The notes under the pieces were generated by a model. That model did no database searches, had not been told where the DNA came from, and saw only the letters and a list, made by a program, of their open reading frames with translations. The translations under genes and the position numbers were made by a program. Positions 6,953 to 13,075 of a DNA stretch of 13,075 bases are shown piece by piece (position 1 is the first letter of the stretch; the number at the start of each line of letters is the position of its first letter). The stretch covers positions 1 through 13,075 of the forward strand of contig JBJSXI010000115.1 of the NCBI GenBank assembly GCA_046086305.1. Reading direction: 5' to 3'. This stretch comes from UBA668 sp046086305 (GTDB taxonomy: Bacteria; Actinomycetota; Acidimicrobiia; Acidimicrobiales; Ilumatobacteraceae).

Positions 6953-8209
6953 GTGAGTAAGCATCCCTTCGTTCCCCTCCGCCACTCACAGGTGCGCCGG
7001 TTGTGGTTCGCCGCAGTGATGAGCGACATCGGGACATGGGTGCAGTTGATCGTGGTGGGCGTACTCATCGCCGCTGATACTGGGTCGGCACTGCGCACGG
7101 GTCTCGTTGCCGTTGCCACATTCATGCCGCAGGGTCTTGCGGCCCCGATCGGTGGTCTCCTGGCAGACCGCTTCGACAAGCGGCGGGTGTTCGCAGGTGG
7201 GTTGGTGCTTCAGGCAACGATGACGGGAGCGCTCGCCGCTGTGCTGGCGAGTGGTGTGCGCACCCCGAGCGTGCTCACGGTCCTCATCCTGCTGTCGAGT
7301 GTCGGAGGGTCGCTTGGTCAGCCGAGCTACGCAGCGATGTTGCCCGAGCTCGTACCGCCTGAAGAGCTGATGGCGATGCTCTCGCTCGGCATCTTCTCGT
7401 GGAACGGCGGGCGCGTCATCGGACCGATCCTTGCGTCGGCGCTGGCAGCATCGGTCGGCCCAGCGGGGACCGTGGCCTTCAATGCACTCACATTCCTCGT
7501 GCTCGCCGTTGTCGTATCGATGGTTCGACAGGAGTTCCCACCTCACGCCGACGATCCGGGTTCGATCGGCGAGCGTCTTGCCGACGGTTGGAGAACGACG
7601 CGCTCGACACCGGCGTGCTGGCTCGGCATCGTTCTCGCCGTGCACTTCAGCGTGACGGTGGTGGGATTCATGGGTTTGATCCCCATCTACGCCAAGTCGC
7701 TGTTCGACGGTGGCACCGGGGTCACCGGGGCGTTGGCTTCGGCGCAGGGTGTCGGTGCCATCGTCGGTGGGATCGTTGCGACGTGGTTGGCCACGCGCTA
7801 CGGCCGGTCGAGCCTGATGGTGGGGGTGCTCGTTCTGTTGCCGGTGGCGCTCGTCGCATATGCGATGGCGCCGACGGTGCCGTTTGCGATCGGCGGCATC
7901 GCGCTCCTCGGATTCGCCGCAACGCCGTACTTCATCATCACCTCGTCGATCATCCAACGCGATGCCCCGGCGGCGAGTCGTGGCCGGGTGATGTCGATCA
8001 ACCAAGCGTTCTCGGGTCTGTCGTACGGCTGTGGACTCATCTTCCTCGGTGGCCTCGCTGATGTCACCGATATCCGAACCGCCTTGGTGATCGGTGGCGT
8101 GCTCATGGCCGTCGGTGTAGTCGTGATCCTCGGACGCACCCCCAACTGGCGGACGACCGTGGACGGGACGGCCGGTGTGCCGACCGAGGCGCTCAGCGCG
8201 ACGCACTGA
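6953..8209 (+). CDS. MFS transporter, MFS_3/EntS-like exporter
   Basis: A 418-aa inner-membrane transporter of the major facilitator superfamily, probably a proton-driven exporter. It contains about 12 hydrophobic segments. The MFS motif A is seen at residues about 67-79 (GGLLADRFDKRRV) in the loop after the second TM segment. The N-terminus PLRHSQVRRLWFAAVMSDIGTWVQ and the segment GQPSYAAMLPELVPPEEL are typical of the MFS_3 group that includes enterobactin exporter EntS and many macrolide-type exporters. No substrate can be named. The reading frame is open further upstream inside the NUDIX gene, but those residues are Arg-rich out-of-frame product, so GTG 6953 is chosen. It follows the NUDIX gene by 14 bases. 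A short non-hydrophobic tail follows the last TM segment. Confidence 0.9.
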   Translation: MSKHPFVPLRHSQVRRLWFAAVMSDIGTWVQLIVVGVLIAADTGSALRTGLVAVATFMPQGLAAPIGGLLADRFDKRRVFAGGLVLQATMTGALAAVLASGVRTPSVLTVLILLSSVGGSLGQPSYAAMLPELVPPEELMAMLSLGIFSWNGGRVIGPILASALAASVGPAGTVAFNALTFLVLAVVVSMVRQEFPPHADDPGSIGERLADGWRTTRSTPACWLGIVLAVHFSVTVVGFMGLIPIYAKSLFDGGTGVTGALASAQGVGAIVGGIVATWLATRYGRSSLMVGVLVLLPVALVAYAMAPTVPFAIGGIALLGFAATPYFIITSSIIQRDAPAASRGRVMSINQAFSGLSYGCGLIFLGGLADVTDIRTALVIGGVLMAVGVVVILGRTPNWRTTVDGTAGVPTEALSATH

Positions 8210-8255
8210 CTGTCGAGAAGGTCCTCAAGGTCTGCCGAGCCGGGCCGATGAATGT

Positions 8256-8296
8256 GCACTGGGTTCACAGTGCCGTGGCATTGGGCGATGGCACTG
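8256..8296 (+). promoter_or_regulatory. Overlapping inverted repeats able to form alternative hairpins
   Basis: GCACTG (8256-8261) pairs with CAGTGC (8268-8273) around a 6-base loop. The same right arm, as CAGTGCC (8268-8274), also pairs with GGCACTG (8290-8296) around a 15-base loop. The two structures cannot form together. They lie after the MFS stop and before the ribosome binding site of the small secreted protein. They may be an MFS terminator, a leader switch, or an operator; there is no T-tract. Confidence 0.4.
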
Positions 8297-8330
8297 CAGC
8301 CTGGCCGTCTCACAGTCCACGTCATCCACA

Positions 8331-8336
8331 GAGGAG
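8331..8336 (+). promoter_or_regulatory. Ribosome binding site of the small secreted protein
   Basis: GAGGAG is 6 bases before ATG 8343. It is one of only two strong plus-strand ribosome binding sites in the window and fixes the start of the short gene. Confidence 0.75.
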
Positions 8337-8342
8337 CACGCC

Positions 8343-8663
8343 ATGAAGAAGATCATCGCCGCAACGACAGCTGCCCTGTCGTTCGCCGTTGTCGTTCCCC
8401 AAGCCGCGCAGGCGTCGAACCCGTTCAACGCATCCTGTGATGCGGCGACCGTCTCTACGTTCACGGCCCCCCGCAGTGGCATGTACGCATGGGTGTGGCG
8501 TACGGGCACGGCGGTCAACGGGTATGGCGCTCAGTACGTGAGGTCCGGCGACACCGTCGAGGTCGACACACCCGATGGAGTCGACGGCACGTCGAAGTTC
8601 GGCGTCCTCGGATCGCGCACGAAGTCGTACTCGTACGAGACCTGCACCGACAGCGTCGGCTGA
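8343..8663 (+). CDS. Small secreted protein, function unknown
   Basis: A 106-aa protein with a clear Sec signal peptide: MKK, a hydrophobic core from about 4 to 19, and an AQA cleavage motif with cut after A24. The mature part would be about 82 residues, with only two cysteines (C32 and C101) near its two ends, suggesting one disulfide. The composition (Gly, Thr, Ser, Tyr, Val; FTAPRSGMYAWVWRTG, VRSGDTVEVDTP) suggests a small beta-rich fold, but no family is recognised. The longer in-frame reading upstream is rejected because of the strong ribosome binding site and signal peptide at 8343. No promoter is obvious; it could be read from the MFS transcript or from an unseen promoter in the 133-base gap. 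It may be exported to the wall or medium. Role unknown. Confidence 0.8.
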   Translation: MKKIIAATTAALSFAVVVPQAAQASNPFNASCDAATVSTFTAPRSGMYAWVWRTGTAVNGYGAQYVRSGDTVEVDTPDGVDGTSKFGVLGSRTKSYSYETCTDSVG

Positions 8664-8676
8664 GCCATTCGGGCAG

Positions 8677-8705
8677 TTGCCGTTCCACCGGCCGCGGCGT
8701 AGCCT
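8677..8705 (+). promoter_or_regulatory. Promoter of the initiator tRNA gene
   Basis: TTGCCG (8677-8682) and TAGCCT (8700-8705) are separated by exactly 17 bases, the optimal spacing for a housekeeping sigma factor. Transcription would begin near 8712, a few bases before the mature tRNA 5' end at 8717. This is the best two-box promoter in the window. Confidence 0.7.
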
Positions 8706-8716
8706 TCCCCCTACGC

Positions 8717-8721
<5 letters not shown>
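8692..8721. repeat. 11-bp perfect inverted repeat across the tRNA promoter and 5' end
   Basis: CCGCGGCGTAG (8692-8702) is the exact reverse complement of CTACGCCGCGG (8711-8721), with the 8-base spacer CCTTCCCC. The left arm covers part of the -10 box. The right arm includes the first five bases of the tRNA acceptor stem. In read-through RNA from upstream it would form a strong hairpin that hides the tRNA 5' end. Confidence 0.8.
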
Positions 8722-8793
<72 letters not shown>

Positions 8794-8797
8794 CGTG

Positions 8798-8827
8798 AAA
8801 CGGCCGACCCGACAGGGTCGGCCGTTT
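8798..8827. terminator. Intrinsic terminator after tRNA-fMet
   Basis: AAACGGCCGACCC (8798-8810) pairs perfectly with GGGTCGGCCGTTT (8815-8827) around loop GACA, a 13-bp stem. The A/T ends give a short T run on either strand, so it could work in both directions. It begins 4 bases after the tRNA CCA. Confidence 0.85.
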
Positions 8828-8888
8828 GCTGTGGTGGCAGTCGAGGGTGGCGTTGAGGTCGACTGCTCGTGTGAGATGTCACCCTCCG

Positions 8889-8894
8889 TACAAT
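8889..8894 (+). promoter_or_regulatory. -10 box of a probable leaderless promoter for the acyltransferase gene
   Basis: TACAAT is close to the consensus TATAAT and ends 7 bases before GTG 8902, the same spacing as at 845-850 and 2891-2896. It is the best -10 match of the set. No clear -35 box is seen, and no ribosome binding site precedes GTG 8902. Confidence 0.55.
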
Positions 8895-8901
8895 CGAGCC
8901 G

Positions 8902-10062
8902 GTGGAGCGAATGGCACTCATGTCGGTTCGCTCGAGTCCCAGAGATCTCCATGGCCATCAACCGAGTATCGACGGCCTCCGTGGTATCGCAGTGCTTCTT
9001 GTCATCGGATCGCACCTCGTCCTTCTCCTTGGGTACCAGCAGCCGACGCCGTGGTCGGCTGCGAACCGAATGCTGAGGGGCGGCTTTCTCGGAGTCGACA
9101 TCTTCTTCGTACTCAGCGGATTCCTCATCACATCGTTGATCCTCCGAGAGGTTTCCGAACATGGTCGATTCACTCTGCGTGCGTTCTATGCGCGCCGTGC
9201 GCTTCGCCTTCTCCCTGCGCTCTACGTACTCCTCGTCGTGGTCTTCGTGGTGTCCATCGCCGTTGGGTTTCCACTTGATGCTCAGTGGAGTGTCACGTGG
9301 CCTGCGGTTCTGTACATCATCAACTGGTATTACGCACTCGAGGCGTTTGGCGCTGCTGGCGAGATCTTCCAGACGAATCTCGGTCACCTCTGGAGTCTGG
9401 CCATCGAAGAACAGTTCTATCTGGTGTGGCCATTCCTCATGTATGTGGCGTCACGACGTCGATCCCTCATGCGCTGGATGCCCGTCGTTTCAGTTCTCCT
9501 CGTCATAGCGGTAATCGCCCAGCGGGTGAGACTGCTCGATCAGGGTGTAGGGACCGTGTTCATCTTCGTACGCACCGATGCCCGCCTCGACTCGATTCTG
9601 CTCGGGACTCTCCTTGCCTTCGGGTATCGGCACCTTGATTTGCACCCTCGGCTGTGCAGGTTCGGGGCCTACGTGTCTCTCGTCGTCATTGCCGGATTCA
9701 TGAACGTGGCACCTACTAACAGCCTGCTCTTCAGAGGTGGTTTCACCGTCATCGCCATCGCTGCGGCGTTCGTCATTCTCGGCTCGCTCGATGAGTCATG
9801 GCGACCCACCGCCGTACTTGGATCACGCGTGCTGACCTCGACTGGTCGAGTCTCCTACGGGTTGTACCTCTGGCATTTCCCGATCTTCGACTTCATGGCC
9901 TCACATGCGACGATCGAGACGCAGTCGGTCCGAGTCGTCACTGCGCTGGCCGTCACTGGCGCTGTGACGGTGGTTTCGTGGCGACTGATCGAGGCCCCGT
10001 GTCTGCGCATCAAGCGGCGTCGCTTCTCGGGAGGGGCTCCAGCAGCTGGTGCCATCGCCTGA
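8902..10062 (+). CDS. Membrane acyltransferase 3 family (OafA/YrhL-like)
   Basis: A 386-aa polytopic membrane protein that would transfer an acyl group, often acetyl, to a sugar of a surface glycan or glycolipid. Family signatures are clear: IDGLRGIAVLLVIGSH with H38 (residues 23-38), GVDIFFVLSGFLIT (64-77), RRALRLLP (98-105), HLWSLAIEEQFYLVWP (162-177), and near the C-terminus SYGLYLWHFPIF. About ten hydrophobic segments are present. It lacks the C-terminal SGNH esterase-like domain of larger OafA proteins and ends with a short basic Arg/Lys tail. GTG 8902 is preferred for the -10 box; ATG 8911 and 8920 in frame are alternatives. Hand-counted lines within it are 57-65% GC against 67-68% in sampled lines of the left block, and it sits just after a tRNA, so it may have been acquired. 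No glycan pathway genes are adjacent; substrate unknown. Confidence 0.9.
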   Translation: MERMALMSVRSSPRDLHGHQPSIDGLRGIAVLLVIGSHLVLLLGYQQPTPWSAANRMLRGGFLGVDIFFVLSGFLITSLILREVSEHGRFTLRAFYARRALRLLPALYVLLVVVFVVSIAVGFPLDAQWSVTWPAVLYIINWYYALEAFGAAGEIFQTNLGHLWSLAIEEQFYLVWPFLMYVASRRRSLMRWMPVVSVLLVIAVIAQRVRLLDQGVGTVFIFVRTDARLDSILLGTLLAFGYRHLDLHPRLCRFGAYVSLVVIAGFMNVAPTNSLLFRGGFTVIAIAAAFVILGSLDESWRPTAVLGSRVLTSTGRVSYGLYLWHFPIFDFMASHATIETQSVRVVTALAVTGAVTVVSWRLIEAPCLRIKRRRFSGGAPAAGAIA

Positions 10063-10210
10063 GCGGGCGCACCTTCATGTCGCGTGGTGTTGCACACTCG
10101 GCCGGAGGGGTCGGTAATTGGCCGCGGACACGCGTCACGGTGCCGCCGGACAGGCTCGTTCGATTCCCACGGCGAGCGCATGAATGTCCGATGGGGTCAG
10201 CGTGCGTGGG

Positions 10211-10216
10211 TACGCT
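10211..10216 (+). promoter_or_regulatory. Probable -10 box for the Asp-box lipoprotein gene
   Basis: TACGCT would start transcription near 10223, giving a leader of about 17 bases that includes AAGGAGG. Unlike the other plus-strand promoters here, this one is followed by a standard ribosome binding site. No clear -35 box is seen. Confidence 0.4.
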
Positions 10217-10226
10217 CCGGGCGTCG

Positions 10227-10233
10227 AAGGAGG
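10227..10233 (+). promoter_or_regulatory. Strong ribosome binding site of the Asp-box lipoprotein gene
   Basis: AAGGAGG lies 6 bases before GTG 10240 and selects this start over longer in-frame starts upstream (from 10084), whose product would have no signal peptide at its N-terminus. Confidence 0.8.
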
Positions 10234-10239
10234 GGGATC

Positions 10240-11952
10240 GTGGGGAAGCGAACTCTGGCCGCTCTGACCATTGCCTTGGCCGTTGCCGCGTCGTGCTCGG
10301 GCGGCGCCGACAGCACGACCACCGAGGCACCCGCAGCGCCGCGTGAAGGCGGAGAGTGCGAGCAGGAGGGCGCGACGACGGGCATGTCCGACGGCACCCT
10401 CGAGTGCGTCCGCTCGGGCGACAGGCTCGAGTGGCGTCGATGGGTCCCCGACACGGACGACTCCACGGACGACTCCGTCGAAGAAGCGACCATCGAGGGC
10501 ACCCCGTGCTCCTCCCTCGGTGCGACCACCGGCATGCACTCGGCCGGGACAGCCGAGTGCGTCGATGAGAACGGCTCGCTCGTCTGGCGACGCCTCGGTG
10601 GCCCCGCACCTGAGTTGCCCGATGGTGTGGTCTGCGGATCACGCGACAACCCTGAGAACCCATTGGCCCTCCCGGGTGACAACGAGAACGTGCGGGCGTC
10701 GCTCGACGCGTTCCCCGTCGGCTGCGTGTTCCCGTACACCAGCTGCGAGGCCGAAGGTGATCAGACGCAGTATCAGTGGTACCGGACCGACTTCAGCCTG
10801 ACGACCGACCCGCGGAACTCGAATCGACTCCTCGTCGGCATCGAGCACCTCGGCCTCTTCGAGAGCCTCGATCGAGGTGCCACCTGGGCCCCATTGTCGG
10901 AGGAGGGCATCCTGCACACCATGGCGAAAGCCGATGGGACGGTGTGCTGGAGCCAGACCTTCGACATCGTGTTCGACCCAACGGTTCCCGGGCGCATCTA
11001 CCTCCACCATGGTGGTGGTGGCACCGTCGAGTCGGGGATCTGGCAGTCGCGCGGCGCGGGCCTCTATCGCAGCGACGATGACGGCCGGACATGGGACCTG
11101 CTCACGACGCCCGACATGAATACCTATGTCTCCGCGTTCGCCATTGATCCGACGTCGAGCGACACCTTGTACATGGGCACGTCGTCGGCGCCGCAGACCG
11201 ACGGTTCGGCACCCGTCGCCTACGTGAACGACGGACTGCTCTATCGCAGCGACGACGGCGGTCGTACCTGGCGCGAACTCCCCACCGGATGGGGCGCGCG
11301 CACGGTCGGGTCGGTGCTGCTCGTCGATCCTCGTGATCGGAACGCGTTGCTCTTCGGCGTGTTCCAGTACAAGGACGGTGCCGCCGGGGGAGCGCCGACA
11401 GGCACCGATCTCGGCCCGGGCTGGTATCGATCCACCGACGGCGGCCGCAGTTGGGCGCCCCACGGCACCGGGCAGGGCGCACGACTTCCTGTCTCGTACC
11501 GGGTCGCCGTGTCACCCGACGGTTCGGTGATCCTCAACTCGTACGACGAACTGTCGGTGTCGCGCGACGGCGGGCTGACGTGGGGGACGATCTCGCCATT
11601 TCGCTGGGTGCCAACCTTCGATCCCGTGAAGGGTAAGGACCGGCTCTATGCGATCCTCTCGGCCGAGTTGGCTCGTACCGATCTCGACCAGTTCACGGTC
11701 AGCACCGATCTCGGCCGAACGTGGACGACGCTCGGTTCGCTGCCCCCGGAGATCCGGATCAACGAGTTCAACGAGGGACCCCTCTACCGTCGGGCGACGC
11801 CGTCGAACATCGTCATCGACCCGACCGACCCGTCGGTGATCTACGTCAGTGGCGCCGGCGCGGCGATCGCTCGGTCCACCGACGGAGGAAAGACCTGGGT
11901 GCTGCTCACCACATGGGAGTCGTTCACCCCGTCGACGGTGAAGATCCGCTGA
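10240..11952 (+). CDS. Secreted lipoprotein with duplicated Cys module and seven Asp-box (BNR) repeats
   Basis: A 570-aa exported protein. The N-terminus is a lipoprotein-type signal: KR, hydrophobic 5-17, and a lipobox-like AASC with C19 as likely lipid-anchored residue. Residues 36-67 and 86-118 are two copies of a small Cys module of the form C-GATTGM-GT-EC-LxWRR (C40/C56 and C90/C107), joined by an acidic Thr/Asp/Ser linker. More cysteines (132, 162, 169) follow before the propeller. From about 180 to 560 seven Asp-box motifs SxDxGxTW are seen: SLDRGATW (209-216), SDDDGRTW, SDDGGRTW, STDGGRSW, SRDGGLTW, STDLGRTW and STDGGKTW (546-553). These mark a sialidase-like or VPS10-type beta-propeller. 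The sialidase catalytic Arg triad and FRIP motif are not seen, so enzymatic activity is not claimed. Upstream is a strong ribosome binding site. It converges with the PhyH gene. Confidence 0.88.
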   Translation: MGKRTLAALTIALAVAASCSGGADSTTTEAPAAPREGGECEQEGATTGMSDGTLECVRSGDRLEWRRWVPDTDDSTDDSVEEATIEGTPCSSLGATTGMHSAGTAECVDENGSLVWRRLGGPAPELPDGVVCGSRDNPENPLALPGDNENVRASLDAFPVGCVFPYTSCEAEGDQTQYQWYRTDFSLTTDPRNSNRLLVGIEHLGLFESLDRGATWAPLSEEGILHTMAKADGTVCWSQTFDIVFDPTVPGRIYLHHGGGGTVESGIWQSRGAGLYRSDDDGRTWDLLTTPDMNTYVSAFAIDPTSSDTLYMGTSSAPQTDGSAPVAYVNDGLLYRSDDGGRTWRELPTGWGARTVGSVLLVDPRDRNALLFGVFQYKDGAAGGAPTGTDLGPGWYRSTDGGRSWAPHGTGQGARLPVSYRVAVSPDGSVILNSYDELSVSRDGGLTWGTISPFRWVPTFDPVKGKDRLYAILSAELARTDLDQFTVSTDLGRTWTTLGSLPPEIRINEFNEGPLYRRATPSNIVIDPTDPSVIYVSGAGAAIARSTDGGKTWVLLTTWESFTPSTVKIR

Positions 11953-11998
11953 CGACCTACTGACGAGACCCGTCGCGGAGCTCGCCGACAGTCAGCTG

Positions 11999-12859
11999 CT
12001 AGGACGACGCGTCGCGGAACTGGTACGAGGCGTGGAGATCCTGTGGCACGCGGTGATCACCGGTGCGGATCGGCGGCATGGGTTGCATGATCGCCCGTTG
12101 CGTCGGCGTGAGTCGTTCGAGCAGTTCGTCGGACACCGTGTAGCCGAAGCGTGAACGCGCCCACGGCGGCCCGTAGCGGAGGATGACGACGCGACGCTCT
12201 CCGTCGTTCTCCCGCGTGCCTGCCCCGTGCATGCACGCGTCGACGAAGACCAGCGCATCACCGGCCTTGGTGTGGACCTCGACCGCATGGGGGAGCATGT
12301 CCATGCGGTCACCACGCGCGTAGTCACCCGCCAGCGGGTGAGGGAAGTTCGACTTGTGGCTGCCGGGGATCACCATGGTCGCGCCATCGCCGGGTCCGAC
12401 ATCGCGCAACGACACCAGCACGTTCACCTGGCCGCAGCGGAAGGCACCGTTGCGGTACGAGTACTGCGTCCGGTTCGAGGCATCGTGACCCCCCGAATGC
12501 ACCGGATGGTGACCCCCTGAGTTCCGGCTCGTCGCGATGCTCTCGTCGATCATGATCCCCTCGACGTAGGTGCCCTGCTCACCCGCATACCGCGTGACGT
12601 GGTGTATCCACGACGGGTGATCGATCAGCAGGTCGAACGCCGGATCGCCGCAGTCGAGCACGTTGTGCAACTCGAAGCCAGTGTCCTTGGTGTAGTCGCG
12701 TCGCTGGGCGTTTCCGTACCACTCACCGTTCTGCAGCGTCGGGAACCGGTCGTAGGCGTCGTTCAGTCGCTGCACCTCGTCGGGTGAGAGCGCGCCCCTG
12801 ATGATGAGAAAGCCGCGCAGGTCGAACTCGTAGTCGTCGAGTGCGGTGGGCAGAGCCAT
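11999..12859 (-). CDS. Phytanoyl-CoA dioxygenase (PhyH)-family protein
   Basis: A 286-aa cytoplasmic protein of the Fe(II)/2-oxoglutarate dioxygenase PhyH family, which hydroxylates small or lipid-like substrates. N-terminal YEFDLRGFLIIRGALSPDEV is typical. The core contains HSGGHD (121-126), GDGATMVIPGSHKSNFPHP (157-175), AGDALVFVDACMHGAG (199-214) with H211 as likely distal metal ligand, and ERRVVILRYGP (221-231) with Arg for 2-oxoglutarate. The usual HxD is replaced by an HxGG-type sequence (H121, with H125-D126 close by), as in a PhyH subgroup of unknown substrate. Start ATG 12859 has GAGAGG (complement of 12867-12872) 7 bases upstream; that site lies in the loop of a small CGAGA/TCTCG hairpin. 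The gene begins 18 bases after the GH36 stop on the same strand, so the two are probably one operon. Substrate unknown. Confidence 0.88.
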   Translation of the reverse strand: MALPTALDDYEFDLRGFLIIRGALSPDEVQRLNDAYDRFPTLQNGEWYGNAQRRDYTKDTGFELHNVLDCGDPAFDLLIDHPSWIHHVTRYAGEQGTYVEGIMIDESIATSRNSGGHHPVHSGGHDASNRTQYSYRNGAFRCGQVNVLVSLRDVGPGDGATMVIPGSHKSNFPHPLAGDYARGDRMDMLPHAVEVHTKAGDALVFVDACMHGAGTRENDGERRVVILRYGPPWARSRFGYTVSDELLERLTPTQRAIMQPMPPIRTGDHRVPQDLHASYQFRDASS

Positions 12860-12877
12860 GACGAGACCTCTCTCGGT

Positions 12878-13075
12878 TCAGTGGATGTGCAGGACGATGC
12901 CCGACTCGGGGGCGAGCGGAGGCAGCTGCAGGCCGTGGGTGGCGAGTTGACGACCGGTCAACTCGAGCGGTTCGAGTGGACGACGACCGCTGCCGACGTT
13001 GATCTCGTCGATCCGGTATCGACGGTCGGGCGTCAGCCCGGGGCAACGCAGTGCCGGGGGCAGCAGACTCATCCC
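12878..13075 (-). CDS. GH36-type alpha-galactosidase, C-terminal end only
   Basis: The reading frame is open to the right edge; only the last 66 codons or so lie in the window. The ending PDRRYRIDEINVG, then GRQLATHGLQLPPLAPESG and a final IVLHIH matches the C-terminal beta-domain of GH36 alpha-galactosidases, which often end in a G-L-LP-L-PES-LLH pattern. The ATG at 13072 is almost certainly internal. If complete, the enzyme would release alpha-linked galactose from oligosaccharides. The catalytic domain is outside the window, so activity cannot be judged. The stop is 18 bases before the PhyH start, suggesting co-transcription. Confidence 0.7.
   Translation of the reverse strand, partial: GMSLLPPALRCPGLTPDRRYRIDEINVGSGRRPLEPLELTGRQLATHGLQLPPLAPESGIVLHIH

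Noticed and set aside
6986..8206. 406-codon minus-strand open frame
   Set aside because: Antisense of the MFS gene, with an Arg/His-rich composition and no recognisable motif.
10158..10180. GTTCGATTCCC resembling a tRNA T-loop
   Set aside because: The flanking bases do not form a T stem, and no acceptor, D or anticodon arm is found nearby.
10084..10239. N-terminal extension of the Asp-box lipoprotein
   Set aside because: It would bury the signal peptide; a strong ribosome binding site is placed for GTG 10240.

Overview
This window reads as an ordinary chromosomal stretch of a high-GC Gram-positive bacterium, most likely an actinobacterium of the class Acidimicrobiia (Ilumatobacter-like). 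That placement is an inference from the base composition, frequent GTG starts, leaderless-looking promoters, the pairing of a YlbL-type PDZ/Lon protease with a UPF0182 membrane protein (a pairing also known from mycobacteria), and the gene styles. No marker gene fixes the taxonomy.

Left block (2-5762, + strand): the 3' part of a YlbL/DdcP-like membrane PDZ-Lon protease, a 664-aa DivIVA-domain coiled-coil protein whose C-terminus looks like a phage Mu F/minor-head Cys-His domain, and a 952-aa UPF0182 seven-TM protein. The second and third genes each carry a TAnnnT -10 box exactly 7 bases before the start codon, so they may be leaderless units inside a co-directional cluster. The block looks like an envelope or cell-pole module.

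Middle block (5770-8663): a small coiled-coil protein on the minus strand converges on UPF0182, with both stop codons inside one inverted repeat. It is divergent from a NUDIX hydrolase, which is followed closely by an MFS_3-type exporter. A short secreted protein of unknown function follows, preceded by repeats that could form alternative hairpins.

tRNA block (8677-8827): an initiator tRNA-fMet(CAU) with its own promoter, an 11-bp inverted repeat bridging promoter and acceptor stem, and a strong terminator hairpin. Just downstream is an OafA/YrhL-type membrane acyltransferase of slightly lower GC content, possibly acquired.

Right block (10240-13075): a lipoprotein with a duplicated Cys module and a seven-Asp-box (BNR) beta-propeller region, convergent with a minus-strand pair made of the C-terminal end of a GH36-type alpha-galactosidase and a phytanoyl-CoA dioxygenase (PhyH)-family protein. 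The last two are probably co-transcribed.

No CRISPR array, insertion sequence, integrase or complete phage region is seen. The most unusual item is the DivIVA/Mu F-like fusion between the protease and UPF0182 genes.
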